Below are positions 25,085 through 32,802 of a stretch of 64,000 nt of DNA, in pieces; positions within the stretch are counted from its first letter, which is position 1; every line of letters starts with the position of its first letter. The notes below the pieces were generated by a model. The model was not told the origin of the DNA and made no database searches. It worked only from the letters and a program-made list of their open reading frames with translations. Source of the DNA: Bifidobacterium breve (lineage in GTDB: Bacteria; Actinomycetota; Thermoleophilia; Solirubrobacterales; Solirubrobacteraceae). A program made the translations under genes and the position numbers. The stretch spans positions 1-64,000 of the forward strand of contig CAMCUD010000015.1 of NCBI GenBank assembly GCA_945878865.1. Reading direction: 5' to 3'.

Positions 25085-26308
25085 ATGTCTCGACGGCATC
25101 GATCCGTCGCGGCGCGCACACGCCTGCGCCGCGGCGCGATCACCGCTGCCCTGCTCGGGGTCGCGGGACTCGGCGTCATGCCCGCGGCGGGTTCGGCCGC
25201 GACGCGCGACGTCGTGGTGGTCGGCAACGCGTTCGCCGGCACGGTGAGCTTCCTCGACGGTTCCACGTTCCAGAACCTCGGGTCGTTCAACGCCGTGCCC
25301 GACCTCGCCAGCCGGAAGGCCGCGCTGCTGCTCAACCCCGTCAGCCTCGTCGGCTGGAACGTGGTCAAGAGCCAGAAGGGCGGCGAGAACTACATCGACG
25401 ACGTCGCGCTTTCGCCGGACGGCAGACGCCTGTACGTCTCGCGCGGCATCCTCGAGGACGTCGCGGCGTTCGACATCCAGACGAAGAAGATGCTCTGGCG
25501 GGTCGGGGTCAACAGCTTCAACTCCGATCACATGGCGCTGTCACCCGACGGCTCGAAGCTCGTGGTGTCGGCGACGACCTCCGGGCGTGACCGCGTGATC
25601 GACACCGCCACGGGCGCGCTGATCACGACGTTCGCGGCCGGGGACTACCCGCACGGCGTCGACTACTCGGCCGACGGCAAGCGCGTGTACGTCGGCAGCA
25701 TCGGGACGACCGCGCTGCCGTACGCCTTGAACGCGCTGAAGGGCGACAAGCTCCTGACCGTCGCCGACGCGACCACATGGCAGGTGCTGAAGACGTTCAA
25801 GTTCGACTACGGCGTCCGCCCGACGGTCATCACGAGCGACGAGCGCTACGCCTACATCCAGCGGTCCTACAACCGCGGGTTCATCGAGTTCGACCTGAAC
25901 GCGGGGAAGACCACGCGGACGGCGACGCTCCCCGGCACGAAGGCCGGCGACGCGCTGTTCCCGGACAACCTCCCGGCGAACTCGATGCACCACGGCCTGG
26001 CGTTCAACGGCAGCGAGACGAAGCTGTGCAACGCGGGCACGATCGACAACCAGATCTCGATCGTCGATCGCGCGACGTTCGCCGTGCAGAGCACCGTCAG
26101 CGGCTACGCCAAGCCGTACTGGGCGACGACCGACCGCTCGGGCACGAAGTGCATCGTGTCCAACAGCACCGGCAACTACATCGCCGTCATCGACTACGGG
26201 ACGGGCAGGGAAGTCGCCCGTACACCGGTCGGCTGGTACCCGCAGCGCGAGCGTCTGGGGGTGCTCGACACGGCCGCTGCGGCTGCGCTCTCGGCGAGCG
26301 CCGGCTGA
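25085..26308 (+). CDS. Secreted YncE-like beta-propeller protein
   Basis: 407 residues. A twin-arginine-rich N-terminus (SRRHRSVAARTRLRRG) and hydrophobic segment ITAALLGVAGLGVMPAAGSAA form the export signal. The mature part consists of YVTN-type blades: DVALSPDGRRLYVSRGI, MALSPDGSKLVVSA, VDYSADGKRVYVGS, ISIVDRATFAVQSTV. A strong Shine-Dalgarno (AGGAGGAGA) precedes ATG 25085. Extracellular binding or scaffold protein; ligand unknown. Confidence 0.82.
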   Translation: MSRRHRSVAARTRLRRGAITAALLGVAGLGVMPAAGSAATRDVVVVGNAFAGTVSFLDGSTFQNLGSFNAVPDLASRKAALLLNPVSLVGWNVVKSQKGGENYIDDVALSPDGRRLYVSRGILEDVAAFDIQTKKMLWRVGVNSFNSDHMALSPDGSKLVVSATTSGRDRVIDTATGALITTFAAGDYPHGVDYSADGKRVYVGSIGTTALPYALNALKGDKLLTVADATTWQVLKTFKFDYGVRPTVITSDERYAYIQRSYNRGFIEFDLNAGKTTRTATLPGTKAGDALFPDNLPANSMHHGLAFNGSETKLCNAGTIDNQISIVDRATFAVQSTVSGYAKPYWATTDRSGTKCIVSNSTGNYIAVIDYGTGREVARTPVGWYPQRERLGVLDTAAAAALSASAG

Positions 26309-26403
26309 CCACCGGCACCGGAGGGTCCCCGGTGATGGGGGCGGGGACCCTCCGGGTGGCGGAAGCGGAGCCGCGGCGCGGTGCTTCTCGGTACCTTCGA
26401 GCG

Positions 26404-27954
26404 GTGACTGGGACGAGGTACGACGAGGCCCGCGCCGCCCACCGCTGGGACGTGCCGGCGCGCTACAACATCGCCGCGGACGTCTGCGACCGCTGGCCAC
26501 GTGATCGGCTCGCGATGCTGCACGAGCGCTACGACGGCGAGAAGCGCGAGGTGACCTGGGGTGAGCTGCAGGACCTCGCCGGACAGGCGGCGCACGCGCT
26601 GGCGGCGGCAGGCGTGCAGCGCGGCGATCGCGTCGCGGTGGTGCTGCCGCCGACTCCGGAGACGGCGGGCGTCTTCTTCGGCACGTGGAAGCTCGGTGCG
26701 CTGCTGCTGAGCATGAGCGTGCTCTACGGCGACGAGGGCATCCGCCACCGCCTCACCGACTCCGGGGCGAAGGTCGTCGTCACGAACGCCGAGAACGCCT
26801 CGCGGTTCGACGGCATGGGGGCGGAGGTCCTGATCCTCGACGAAGGGCTGCTCGACGGCCATCCCACCGAGCACCCGACGGCCGACACGTCCGCCGACGA
26901 TCCGGCGCAGCTCTACTACACGTCGGGTACCACCGGCCTGGCCAAGGGGATCCTGCACGCCCACCGGTATCTGCTGGCGCACGTCGAGTTCGACTACTGC
27001 CATGAGGTCCAGGACGGTGAGCTGTTCCACGGCATGGGGGAGTGGGCGTGGGCCGCGGGGATCGCGCCGCTGCTCGGCCCGTGGCGCAAGGGCGCCGTCC
27101 AGTGCGTCTATCAGCGCAAGGGCGGCTTCGACCCGCACGACCAGCTGCGGTTCCTCTCCGAGCACGGCGTCACGAACGTCTTCACGACCCCCACGGCGAT
27201 GCGGTCGATGATGTCGATCGCCGACGCCGGGACGCGGTACCCGCAGAAGTTCCGCATCGTCTGCAGCGCGGGCGAGCCGCTGAACCCGGAGGCGATCCGG
27301 TGGTTCCGCGAGCAGTACGGGCTCACGGTCCTCGACTACTACGGCATGACCGAGAGCTACCCGATGGTGGCCAACTATCCGTGGATGGAGGTCCGCGAGG
27401 GTTCGATGGGCAAGCCGTGCCCGGGGTGGGAGATGGCGATCCTCGACGAGGACGGCAACGTGGTCACGGAAGCGGGCGTGACCGGGGAGCTGTGCCTGAA
27501 GGCGCGGTCGAACCCGCACTACCCGCTGGGCTACTGGAACCGGCCCGAGGACAGCGAGCGTGTCTTCGGCGGCGAGTGGTTCCACACAGGAGACGCGGCG
27601 TCCTTCGATGAGGACGGCTACGTCTGGTACGAGGGTCGCGCCGACGACCTCATCATCGCGGCGGGCTACCGGATCGGCCCGTTCGAGGTCGAGTCCGTCT
27701 GCCTGGAGCATCCGGCGGTCGCCGAGGCGGCGGCGGTCGGCATCCCCGACGAGCGGCGCGGCAACGTCGTCAAGGCCTTCGTGGTCGTCGCCGACGGCGC
27801 CGAGCGCTCCGATGCGCTGGCGCGGGACATCCAGGAGTTCGTCCGCGACCGGCTCAGCGCCTACGCCTACCCGCGGGTCATCGAGTTCGTCGACGACCTG
27901 CCCAAGACGCTGACGGGCAAGATCAGGCGGATCGAGTTGCGCCAGCGCGGTTAG
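26404..27954 (+). CDS. Acyl-CoA synthetase (AMP-binding)
   Basis: 516-residue adenylate-forming ligase that activates a carboxylic acid to acyl-CoA. The P-loop-like motif is YYTSGTTGLAKGILHAHRY, A5 is YGMTESYP, A7/A8 are GEWFHTGDAASFDEDGYVW and GYRIGPFEVES, and the A10 lysine is in PKTLTGKIRRIEL. GTG 26404 is chosen because homology begins at TRYDEARAAHRWDVPARYNIA, as in medium-chain acyl-CoA synthetases of the ACSM type. Substrate unknown. Converges with the methyltransferase-like gene by 4 bases. Confidence 0.9.
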   Translation: MTGTRYDEARAAHRWDVPARYNIAADVCDRWPRDRLAMLHERYDGEKREVTWGELQDLAGQAAHALAAAGVQRGDRVAVVLPPTPETAGVFFGTWKLGALLLSMSVLYGDEGIRHRLTDSGAKVVVTNAENASRFDGMGAEVLILDEGLLDGHPTEHPTADTSADDPAQLYYTSGTTGLAKGILHAHRYLLAHVEFDYCHEVQDGELFHGMGEWAWAAGIAPLLGPWRKGAVQCVYQRKGGFDPHDQLRFLSEHGVTNVFTTPTAMRSMMSIADAGTRYPQKFRIVCSAGEPLNPEAIRWFREQYGLTVLDYYGMTESYPMVANYPWMEVREGSMGKPCPGWEMAILDEDGNVVTEAGVTGELCLKARSNPHYPLGYWNRPEDSERVFGGEWFHTGDAASFDEDGYVWYEGRADDLIIAAGYRIGPFEVESVCLEHPAVAEAAAVGIPDERRGNVVKAFVVVADGAERSDALARDIQEFVRDRLSAYAYPRVIEFVDDLPKTLTGKIRRIELRQRG

Positions 27955-28877
27955 GCGCGGTCGAACAGGTAGACGGCGGACTCCAGCTCCGGCGGGAGGA
28001 CGAGGCGGCTCAGCGCGGGGAGCTCCTCGAACGTGAACGCCGTCTGGCGGCGGTAGTCGCCCCAGTTGCCGGCGGCGAACTCGTGCCGGCTGGCGATCAC
28101 GATGTAGCGCTCGACGCTCGCGGTCGTGAAGACGTGGCGCTCGAACCCGTTGCCTGCAGGCGGCCATGAGCACAGGACCACGCGGGGCTGCCGGCCCGCA
28201 AGCGCTGTGACCGCGTCCTCCTCGATGACGTCGTCGGCGACGGCGACGTCCTTCCAGCTGTGGTCGTCGGTGGCTGTGATGTCGACGCCCCGTGCGCGCA
28301 GGAAGCGCGAGAGGGTGCCGTCGCCCGCGGCGATCTCCAGGCACGGCCGGTCGCCGATCAACCCCTCGAGCTCGCGCAGCAGCGGCTTGGAGTAGAAGCA
28401 GTAGATCCCGCGGGGTTGCACGAGCGGCATGAGGAACCGGCGCTGGGTGAGCAGCGGCCAGGTCAGCCGGAAGCGCAGCATCGACACCGGCTTGCGTTGC
28501 AGTCCGCCGCCGCGGAAGAGCAGCCGCTGCGCCAGCCAGCCGTTGATGAGGTTGAAGCGCACCTTGCCGGTGGTCACGCCGGTCGCGGCCGCGACGCACA
28601 TCCGCCGCACGGTCTCGGCCGCCATGCGCTGGCGGATCGTCGCGCTGGCCAGCGCCTCCTGGCGTTTGACGCGACCCTTTCCTGCCGCGACGGGGTCCGG
28701 TGAGGCGAGGGACTGGACGTAGGCGCGCAGCCCCGCGGCGCCGCCACTGGCCAGGCGGGCGCCGATCTCGGTCTGGACGGCCTCCCAGTCGTCGGGGTAG
28801 GCGTCGCGCAGGTCGTCGAGCGACGGGTCGGTGGCGAGGAACGCCTCGACGTCGGCGGGGCGCGGGGGCCGGCTCAT
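27951..28877 (-). CDS. SAM-dependent methyltransferase-like protein
   Basis: 308 residues. A C-terminal Rossmann-type region contains CLEIAAGDGTLSRFLRARGVDITATDD (motif I plus the acidic end of beta-2) and VVLCSWPPAGNGFERHVF (motif IV-like). The N-terminal 110 residues are helical and not recognised. Substrate not predictable. Confidence 0.65.
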   Translation of the reverse strand: MSRPPRPADVEAFLATDPSLDDLRDAYPDDWEAVQTEIGARLASGGAAGLRAYVQSLASPDPVAAGKGRVKRQEALASATIRQRMAAETVRRMCVAAATGVTTGKVRFNLINGWLAQRLLFRGGGLQRKPVSMLRFRLTWPLLTQRRFLMPLVQPRGIYCFYSKPLLRELEGLIGDRPCLEIAAGDGTLSRFLRARGVDITATDDHSWKDVAVADDVIEEDAVTALAGRQPRVVLCSWPPAGNGFERHVFTTASVERYIVIASRHEFAAGNWGDYRRQTAFTFEELPALSRLVLPPELESAVYLFDRA

Positions 28878-28980
28878 CTCGTGTGTCCTACACGACGGGG
28901 GCGACGGGAGCCACGAACTGGCAATCCGCGCGCGTTTACACTACTCTACATCTGTGCAGTTGTGAAACGAGAGGTGCACC

Positions 28981-29436
28981 ATGGCAGTCCGTTCGCGTGA
29001 ATTTCATTTCCCCGTCGACGTCGAGTGGTCCGGCGGGCGTCGCACGACGGCCCGGGTCGAAGGCAAGGCGCCGCTCGACATCGCCACGCCCCCGGAGTTC
29101 AAGGGCACCGACCCGACCGTCTGGTCCCCGGAGGACGCGTTCGTCGCCGCGGCCGCGTCGTGTCTGGCCGTGACGATCGCCGGCATGGCCGATCGCGAGG
29201 GCCTGGCGATGCGTGCGCTCTCGGTATCGGCGGACGGCGTCGTCGGCCGCCGCGAGGACGGGGCGTTCGGCTTCACCCGCATCACCCAGCAGGTGTCGCT
29301 GGCCGTCGGCGCCGAGCACGAAGACGCTGCCCGCGCGCTGGTCGAGAAGGCGCACGCGACGTGCCTCGTCGCCGTGTCGCTCGACCTGCCGGTCGACACC
29401 ACGATCGAGATCCGTCACGATCTGGCGGAGGTGTAG
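28981..29436 (+). CDS. OsmC family protein
   Basis: 151-residue peroxiredoxin-like protein that reduces organic hydroperoxides or acts on reactive sulfur. Both catalytic cysteines are present (AAASCLAVTIAG and EKAHATCLVAVSL), as well as the N-terminal acidic/arginine region FPVDVEWSGGRR. ATG 28981 is preceded by GAGAGG. Upstream, the AT-richer segment near 28935-28965 likely holds the promoter. It is followed 2 bases later by the SQR-like gene, which makes a sulfur/redox role plausible. Confidence 0.88.
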   Translation: MAVRSREFHFPVDVEWSGGRRTTARVEGKAPLDIATPPEFKGTDPTVWSPEDAFVAAAASCLAVTIAGMADREGLAMRALSVSADGVVGRREDGAFGFTRITQQVSLAVGAEHEDAARALVEKAHATCLVAVSLDLPVDTTIEIRHDLAEV

Positions 29437-29438
29437 CG

Positions 29439-30881
29439 ATGTCCCGTGTTGTCGTTCTCGGAGCGGGGATCGCCGGCCACACCGCCGTCGCGTATCTCCG
29501 CCGCTGGCTCGGCCGTGACGACACCGTCACGGTCATCTCACCCCGCCCGGACTACAACTGGGTGCCGTCGAACATCTGGGTCGGCGTCGGGCTCATGAAG
29601 CCCGACAAGGTGACGTTCCCCCTCGCGCCGATCTACGAGCGCAAGGGCATCGAGTTCGTTCAGGCCGCGGCGACGCAGCTTCACCCTGAGGGCGATGCGC
29701 AGGACAGCACGCCGTACGTCGTCGCCGCGTCGGACGACGGCAAGGTCCACCGGGTGCCCTACGACTTCCTCATCAACGCGACCGGCCCCGCCCTGCGGTT
29801 CGACAAGACCGAGGGCCTCGGGCCGGAGGGCCACAGCCTCTCGGTCTGCCTGCCCGATCACGCGGCAGAGGCGTCCCGCGCGCTCGACGAGGAGGTCGAG
29901 CGCATGAAGCGCGGCGAGCGCCGCAAGTTCCTCGTCGGCGTCGGCCACGGCACGTGCACCTGCGAAGGCGCGGCCTTCGAGTACATCGTCAACCTCGAGT
30001 TCGAGCTGCGCCACCGCGGTGTCCGCGACAAGGCGGACATCACGTGGATCACCAACGAGTACGAGCTCGGCGACTTCGGCATGGGCGGGATGCAGCTCAA
30101 GCACGGCGGGTACGTCACGCCGAGCAGCATCTTCAACGCGTCGCTCTTCGCCGAGCGCGGGATCGACTGGATCACGCGCGCGCACGTGGAGAAAGTCGAA
30201 CCCGACCGCGTGCAGTACGAGACGCTGGACGGCGCGAAGGCCGAGCAGGAGTTCGACTTCGCGATGCTGCTGCCGCCGTTCTCAGGCGTCGGGCTGACCG
30301 CGGTCGACGCCCACGGGGCGGACATCACCGACAAGGTGTTCGCGCCCAACGGCTTCATGCGCGTCGACGCCGACTACTCCGGCAAGCCCTACGAAGAGTG
30401 GAAGGCGTCGGACTGGCCGCGCACGTACCAGTCGCCGGTCTACCCGAACCTGTTCGCCGCGGGCATCGCGTTCGCCCCGCCGCACGCGATCTCCGTTCCC
30501 CGCAAGAGTCCGAACGGCACGGTCATCGCGCCCGCGCCGCCGCGCACCGGGATGCCGTCGGCGACGATCGCCAAGGCGGTCGCCGCGAGCGTCACAGACA
30601 TGGTCCGCGGAGGGGAGGGGCCGACGCACACCGCGTCGATGGCGGAGATGGGCGCGTCATGCGTCGCGTCGGCCGGCGCGAACCCGTTCACCGGCACGGC
30701 GGCCGCGATGACGGTCTTCCCGATCGTCCCCGACTGGGACGAATACCCCGAGACCGGGCGCGACATCAAGCGCACGTTCGGCGAGATCGGCCTGGCGGGC
30801 CACTGGATCAAGATCCTGCTGCACCACATGTTCCTCTACAAGGCGCGCCTGCGGCCCGGCTGGCGCCTCATCCCGGAGTGA
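29439..30881 (+). CDS. Sulfide:quinone oxidoreductase-like FAD/NAD(P) flavoprotein
   Basis: 480 residues. N-terminal dinucleotide motif VVVLGAGIAGHTAVAYL, second segment INATGPALRFD, and C-terminal FAD contact PNLFAAGIAFAPPH fit the SQR/NDH-2 superfamily. Cysteines in GHGTCTCEGAAF and MGASCVASAG are candidates for the redox centre that accepts sulfide. 3' end ends in a basic amphipathic tail (KILLHHMFLYKARLRPGWRLIPE) able to bind membrane. Quinone as acceptor is inferred. Between osmC-like and a 52-residue gene. Confidence 0.85.
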   Translation: MSRVVVLGAGIAGHTAVAYLRRWLGRDDTVTVISPRPDYNWVPSNIWVGVGLMKPDKVTFPLAPIYERKGIEFVQAAATQLHPEGDAQDSTPYVVAASDDGKVHRVPYDFLINATGPALRFDKTEGLGPEGHSLSVCLPDHAAEASRALDEEVERMKRGERRKFLVGVGHGTCTCEGAAFEYIVNLEFELRHRGVRDKADITWITNEYELGDFGMGGMQLKHGGYVTPSSIFNASLFAERGIDWITRAHVEKVEPDRVQYETLDGAKAEQEFDFAMLLPPFSGVGLTAVDAHGADITDKVFAPNGFMRVDADYSGKPYEEWKASDWPRTYQSPVYPNLFAAGIAFAPPHAISVPRKSPNGTVIAPAPPRTGMPSATIAKAVAASVTDMVRGGEGPTHTASMAEMGASCVASAGANPFTGTAAAMTVFPIVPDWDEYPETGRDIKRTFGEIGLAGHWIKILLHHMFLYKARLRPGWRLIPE

Positions 30882-31039
30882 TGGCGATGGATCACGACCA
30901 GGCGATGTACGCCACGAAGCCGACCCGGCGCACCGTGTTCATGCGGACGTTCCTGCCCTGGCAGATGTGGCGGTTCGCGGTGATCAACGTGAAGATGATC
31001 GAGCTGATCCGGCGAGGGCACCGGGGGACGAAGCGCTGA
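30881..31039 (+). CDS. Small protein in the SQR operon
   Basis: 52 residues from ATG 30881 (TGATG overlap with the SQR-like stop; a GTG at 30878 is also possible). Sequence has an amphipathic/hydrophobic middle (FMRTFLPWQMWRFAVINVKM) flanked by basic residues. Short proteins with this F-LPWQ-RF pattern are seen after SQR genes in actinobacteria from memory; function unknown. The overlap argues it is translated. Confidence 0.6.
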   Translation: MAMDHDQAMYATKPTRRTVFMRTFLPWQMWRFAVINVKMIELIRRGHRGTKR

Positions 31040-31075
31040 CCCGGCGGGCGGCGGGCCCGCGTCGGCCGTCGGCTA

Positions 31076-31669
31076 ATGTCCGCCGCGCCCATGAGCAAGC
31101 GTGACATCACCGATGCCGTCGCGACCGGCCTCGCCGCCGGCGCCGTCTTCCTCCAGATCCTGGTCGCCATCGTCGTCCTCGTGGCGCTGGCGGCGCTCGT
31201 CTTCAAGCCGGCGCGGCGACTGCTCGTCGAGATGCGGGAGACACTGCTCGGCACGGAGCTCTGGATCGCCTGGGGCATCGCGCTCATCGCGGTGCTCGGC
31301 AGCCTGTTCTTCTCCGAGTACGCCGACTTCGTCGCCTGCCGGCTGTGCTGGTACCAGCGGATCTTCATGTATCCGTTGGCGTTCCTGCTGCTCGTCGGCG
31401 CGCTGCGCAAGGACGTCCGCACGGCGGTGCAGTACACGTTCCTGCTGCCGATCATCGGCGCGGGCGTCTCGATCTACCACCTCTACATCGAGCACAACCC
31501 CGACGCCGAGTCCGCCGGCTGCAAGATCGGCGGCGGCTCGTGCGCGACGAAGTGGATCGACGAGTTCGGCTACATCACGATCCCGACGCTGGCGCTCACG
31601 GCGTTCGCGGCGATCGGGGTGCTGCTGGCGTTCGTGTGGTCGCGCCGCGAGGCCGCCGAGCCGCGGTGA
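31076..31669 (+). CDS. DsbB-like disulfide oxidoreductase
   Basis: 197-residue integral membrane protein with four or five transmembrane helices. Motif CRLCWYQRIFMYPL (CxxC) sits after the second helix, and a second Cys pair appears in SAGCKIGGGSCATKW, the same arrangement as DsbB, which re-oxidises DsbA with quinone. Start 31076 or ATG 31091 (MSKRD). Neighbour SQR and OsmC genes fit a thiol/sulfide redox cluster. Confidence 0.88.
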   Translation: MSAAPMSKRDITDAVATGLAAGAVFLQILVAIVVLVALAALVFKPARRLLVEMRETLLGTELWIAWGIALIAVLGSLFFSEYADFVACRLCWYQRIFMYPLAFLLLVGALRKDVRTAVQYTFLLPIIGAGVSIYHLYIEHNPDAESAGCKIGGGSCATKWIDEFGYITIPTLALTAFAAIGVLLAFVWSRREAAEPR

Positions 31670-31675
31670 GACGGG

Positions 31676-31693
31676 CTCGCCGTCGACGGCGAG
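31676..31693. terminator. 18-bp palindrome between convergent genes
   Basis: CTCGCCGTCGACGGCGAG is a perfect palindrome lying just between the dsbB-like stop and the stop of the convergent 31696 gene, the place for a bidirectional terminator. No T-tract is visible. Confidence 0.5.
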
Positions 31694-31695
31694 TC

Positions 31696-32049
31696 TCATG
31701 AGGGTTCGAGCGGCAGGCGTTTGGCGGCGTCCGGCTGCCCCAGGTCGTACATCAGCGCTCTGAGCGCCCGTCGGCCTGCGGGCGCCGCCAGGCCTCGGCG
31801 ACGCAGCGCATCCGCGGCGGCGGCTGCCTCCTCGATGGTCACGGCGGGCAGGTCGACCAGGAGGGCGAGCCAGCGGGCGGCTGCGCGGTCGTATCTGGCG
31901 GGATCGGCCTGGGCGTAGAGCAGGGTGAGGGCGAGCGCGTCGGCCAGCGAGATGCGTGGCAGGTCGGCGGCGTGGATGCGGGCGGTGAGGAGGTCGCCGG
32001 CGTTGAGGGCGCGGGCGAAGCGTTCGTAGGGGCTGGGGGCGGCAGACAC
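31696..32049 (-). CDS. Hypothetical protein behind an SOS-box-like site
   Basis: 117 residues from the GTG at 32049 (GTG 32055 is an alternative; the frame is open to 32085). Helical Ala/Leu-rich protein (FARALNAGDLLTARIHAADLP... AALAD RRRGLAAPAGRRALRALMYDLG). Not recognised. The dyad CGAACACATGTTCG covers the start region, so transcription would begin very close to the start codon. Confidence 0.6.
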   Translation of the reverse strand: MSAAPSPYERFARALNAGDLLTARIHAADLPRISLADALALTLLYAQADPARYDRAAARWLALLVDLPAVTIEEAAAAADALRRRGLAAPAGRRALRALMYDLGQPDAAKRLPLEPS

Positions 32050-32062
32050 GAACACATGTTCG
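32049..32062 (-). promoter_or_regulatory. LexA/SOS-box-like dyad
   Basis: CGAACACATGTTCG agrees with the Gram-positive LexA box CGAAC-N4-GTTYG/C in all but the last base of the strict form. It overlaps the start of the 31696 gene. Confidence 0.5.
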
Positions 32063-32219
32063 CATTGCGGCGCGAGGGTGTGCAACGCCTGTTGCGGTCA
32101 CGACGCCTGTGGCTCGCGGTTTGCCTGTGTCGCCAACGTGACACTGCGGAGCGGGAATTTCCCCTGTGTCGGCCGCGTCCCTGTGGGCATAACCGACGTT
32201 CGACCGTGAGGAGCCCACT

Positions 32220-32555
32220 GTGTCCACCCGAATCAACTTGCGCGCCGCTGCCGCGACCCTGGCCGCTCTCGGTGTGTTCGCCGCGACGACGGTTGACGCC
32301 GGCGCTGCGCCGAAGGGCGGTGCGAGCCACGCCCGTCCGGTGGCCGTGTCCACCACGACGAAGATCCAAGCCGCACCCACCGACCCTTCGAGCAAGCAGC
32401 AGCGTCAGAAGTGCACGCAGTGGACGGCCCGTCTCCAGGCGGCCGCGGGGTTCACGCTCCAGATCAACGGCACCGTGAGCGCGGCGCAGCCCAGCGCCGA
32501 AGTCGAGGCTGTGGCGGACCAGGCCATGGACGACGGCTGCTTCGTCGTCTACTGA
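32220..32555 (+). CDS. Small secreted hypothetical protein
   Basis: 111 residues, GTG start after GTGAGGAGCC (good Shine-Dalgarno GAGGAG). Signal peptide RAAAATLAALGVFAATTVDAGA; mature chain contains two cysteines (KCTQW and DGCFVVY) that could form one disulfide. No domain recognised. Ends at a strong terminator. Confidence 0.7.
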   Translation: MSTRINLRAAAATLAALGVFAATTVDAGAAPKGGASHARPVAVSTTTKIQAAPTDPSSKQQRQKCTQWTARLQAAAGFTLQINGTVSAAQPSAEVEAVADQAMDDGCFVVY

Positions 32556-32561
32556 GAGACG

Positions 32562-32589
32562 CGAACGGCCCGCGAGTGCGGGCCGTTCG
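32562..32589. terminator. Strong hairpin terminator
   Basis: CGAACGGCCCGC and GCGGGCCGTTCG form a perfect 12-bp stem with loop GAGT, 6 bases after the stop of the secreted-protein gene and just before the tRNA fragment. It likely ends transcription from both sides. Confidence 0.75.
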
Positions 32590-32593
32590 GTGA

Positions 32594-32640
32594 AGCGGAT
32601 GAAGGGACTCGAACCCTCGACCTTCTGCATGGCAAACAGA
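32594..32640 (-). other. 3' fragment of tRNA-Gly(GCC): element attachment site
   Basis: Read on the minus strand, the sequence supplies anticodon stem TCTGT/GCAGA, loop TTGCCAT (anticodon GCC), variable region AGGTC, T-arm GAGGG-TTCGAGT-CCCTT, acceptor strand CATCCGC and discriminator T. The D-arm and 5' acceptor strand are missing beyond 32640. This is the usual scar left where an element integrates in the 3' half of a tRNA gene. The integrase gene starts about 160 bases away. Confidence 0.75.
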
Positions 32641-32719
32641 CAGATCGGCGCCGACACGCGGATTCGTGGGCTGACTGAGACGCGTAGACGTCAGTAAACA
32701 CGGGCAAATCATGACAGAT

Positions 32720-32780
32720 TGGTCCGCCCGGTGGTCCGCCCGAAGGGTTGGTCCGCCCCGCCTTTTCAGCTGGTCCGCCC
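32720..32780. repeat. Four TGGTCCGCCC direct repeats upstream of the integrase
   Basis: Exact copies of TGGTCCGCCC at 32720, 32732, 32749 and 32771 (spacing 12, 17, 22). They lie between the tRNA fragment and the integrase start, the place where arm-type sites of tyrosine integrases or excisionase sites are found. Function inferred from position. Confidence 0.7.
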
Positions 32781-32802
32781 GGCGGTACCGTGCCAGGGAG
32801 TC

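Noticed and set aside
26194-28599. 801-codon minus frame
   Set aside because: Antisense of the acyl-CoA synthetase, shadow of the real frame.
31691-31710. T-loop-like GAGGGTTCGAG suggesting a tRNA
   Set aside because: No acceptor or anticodon arms fit around it; it lies at the end of a coding frame.
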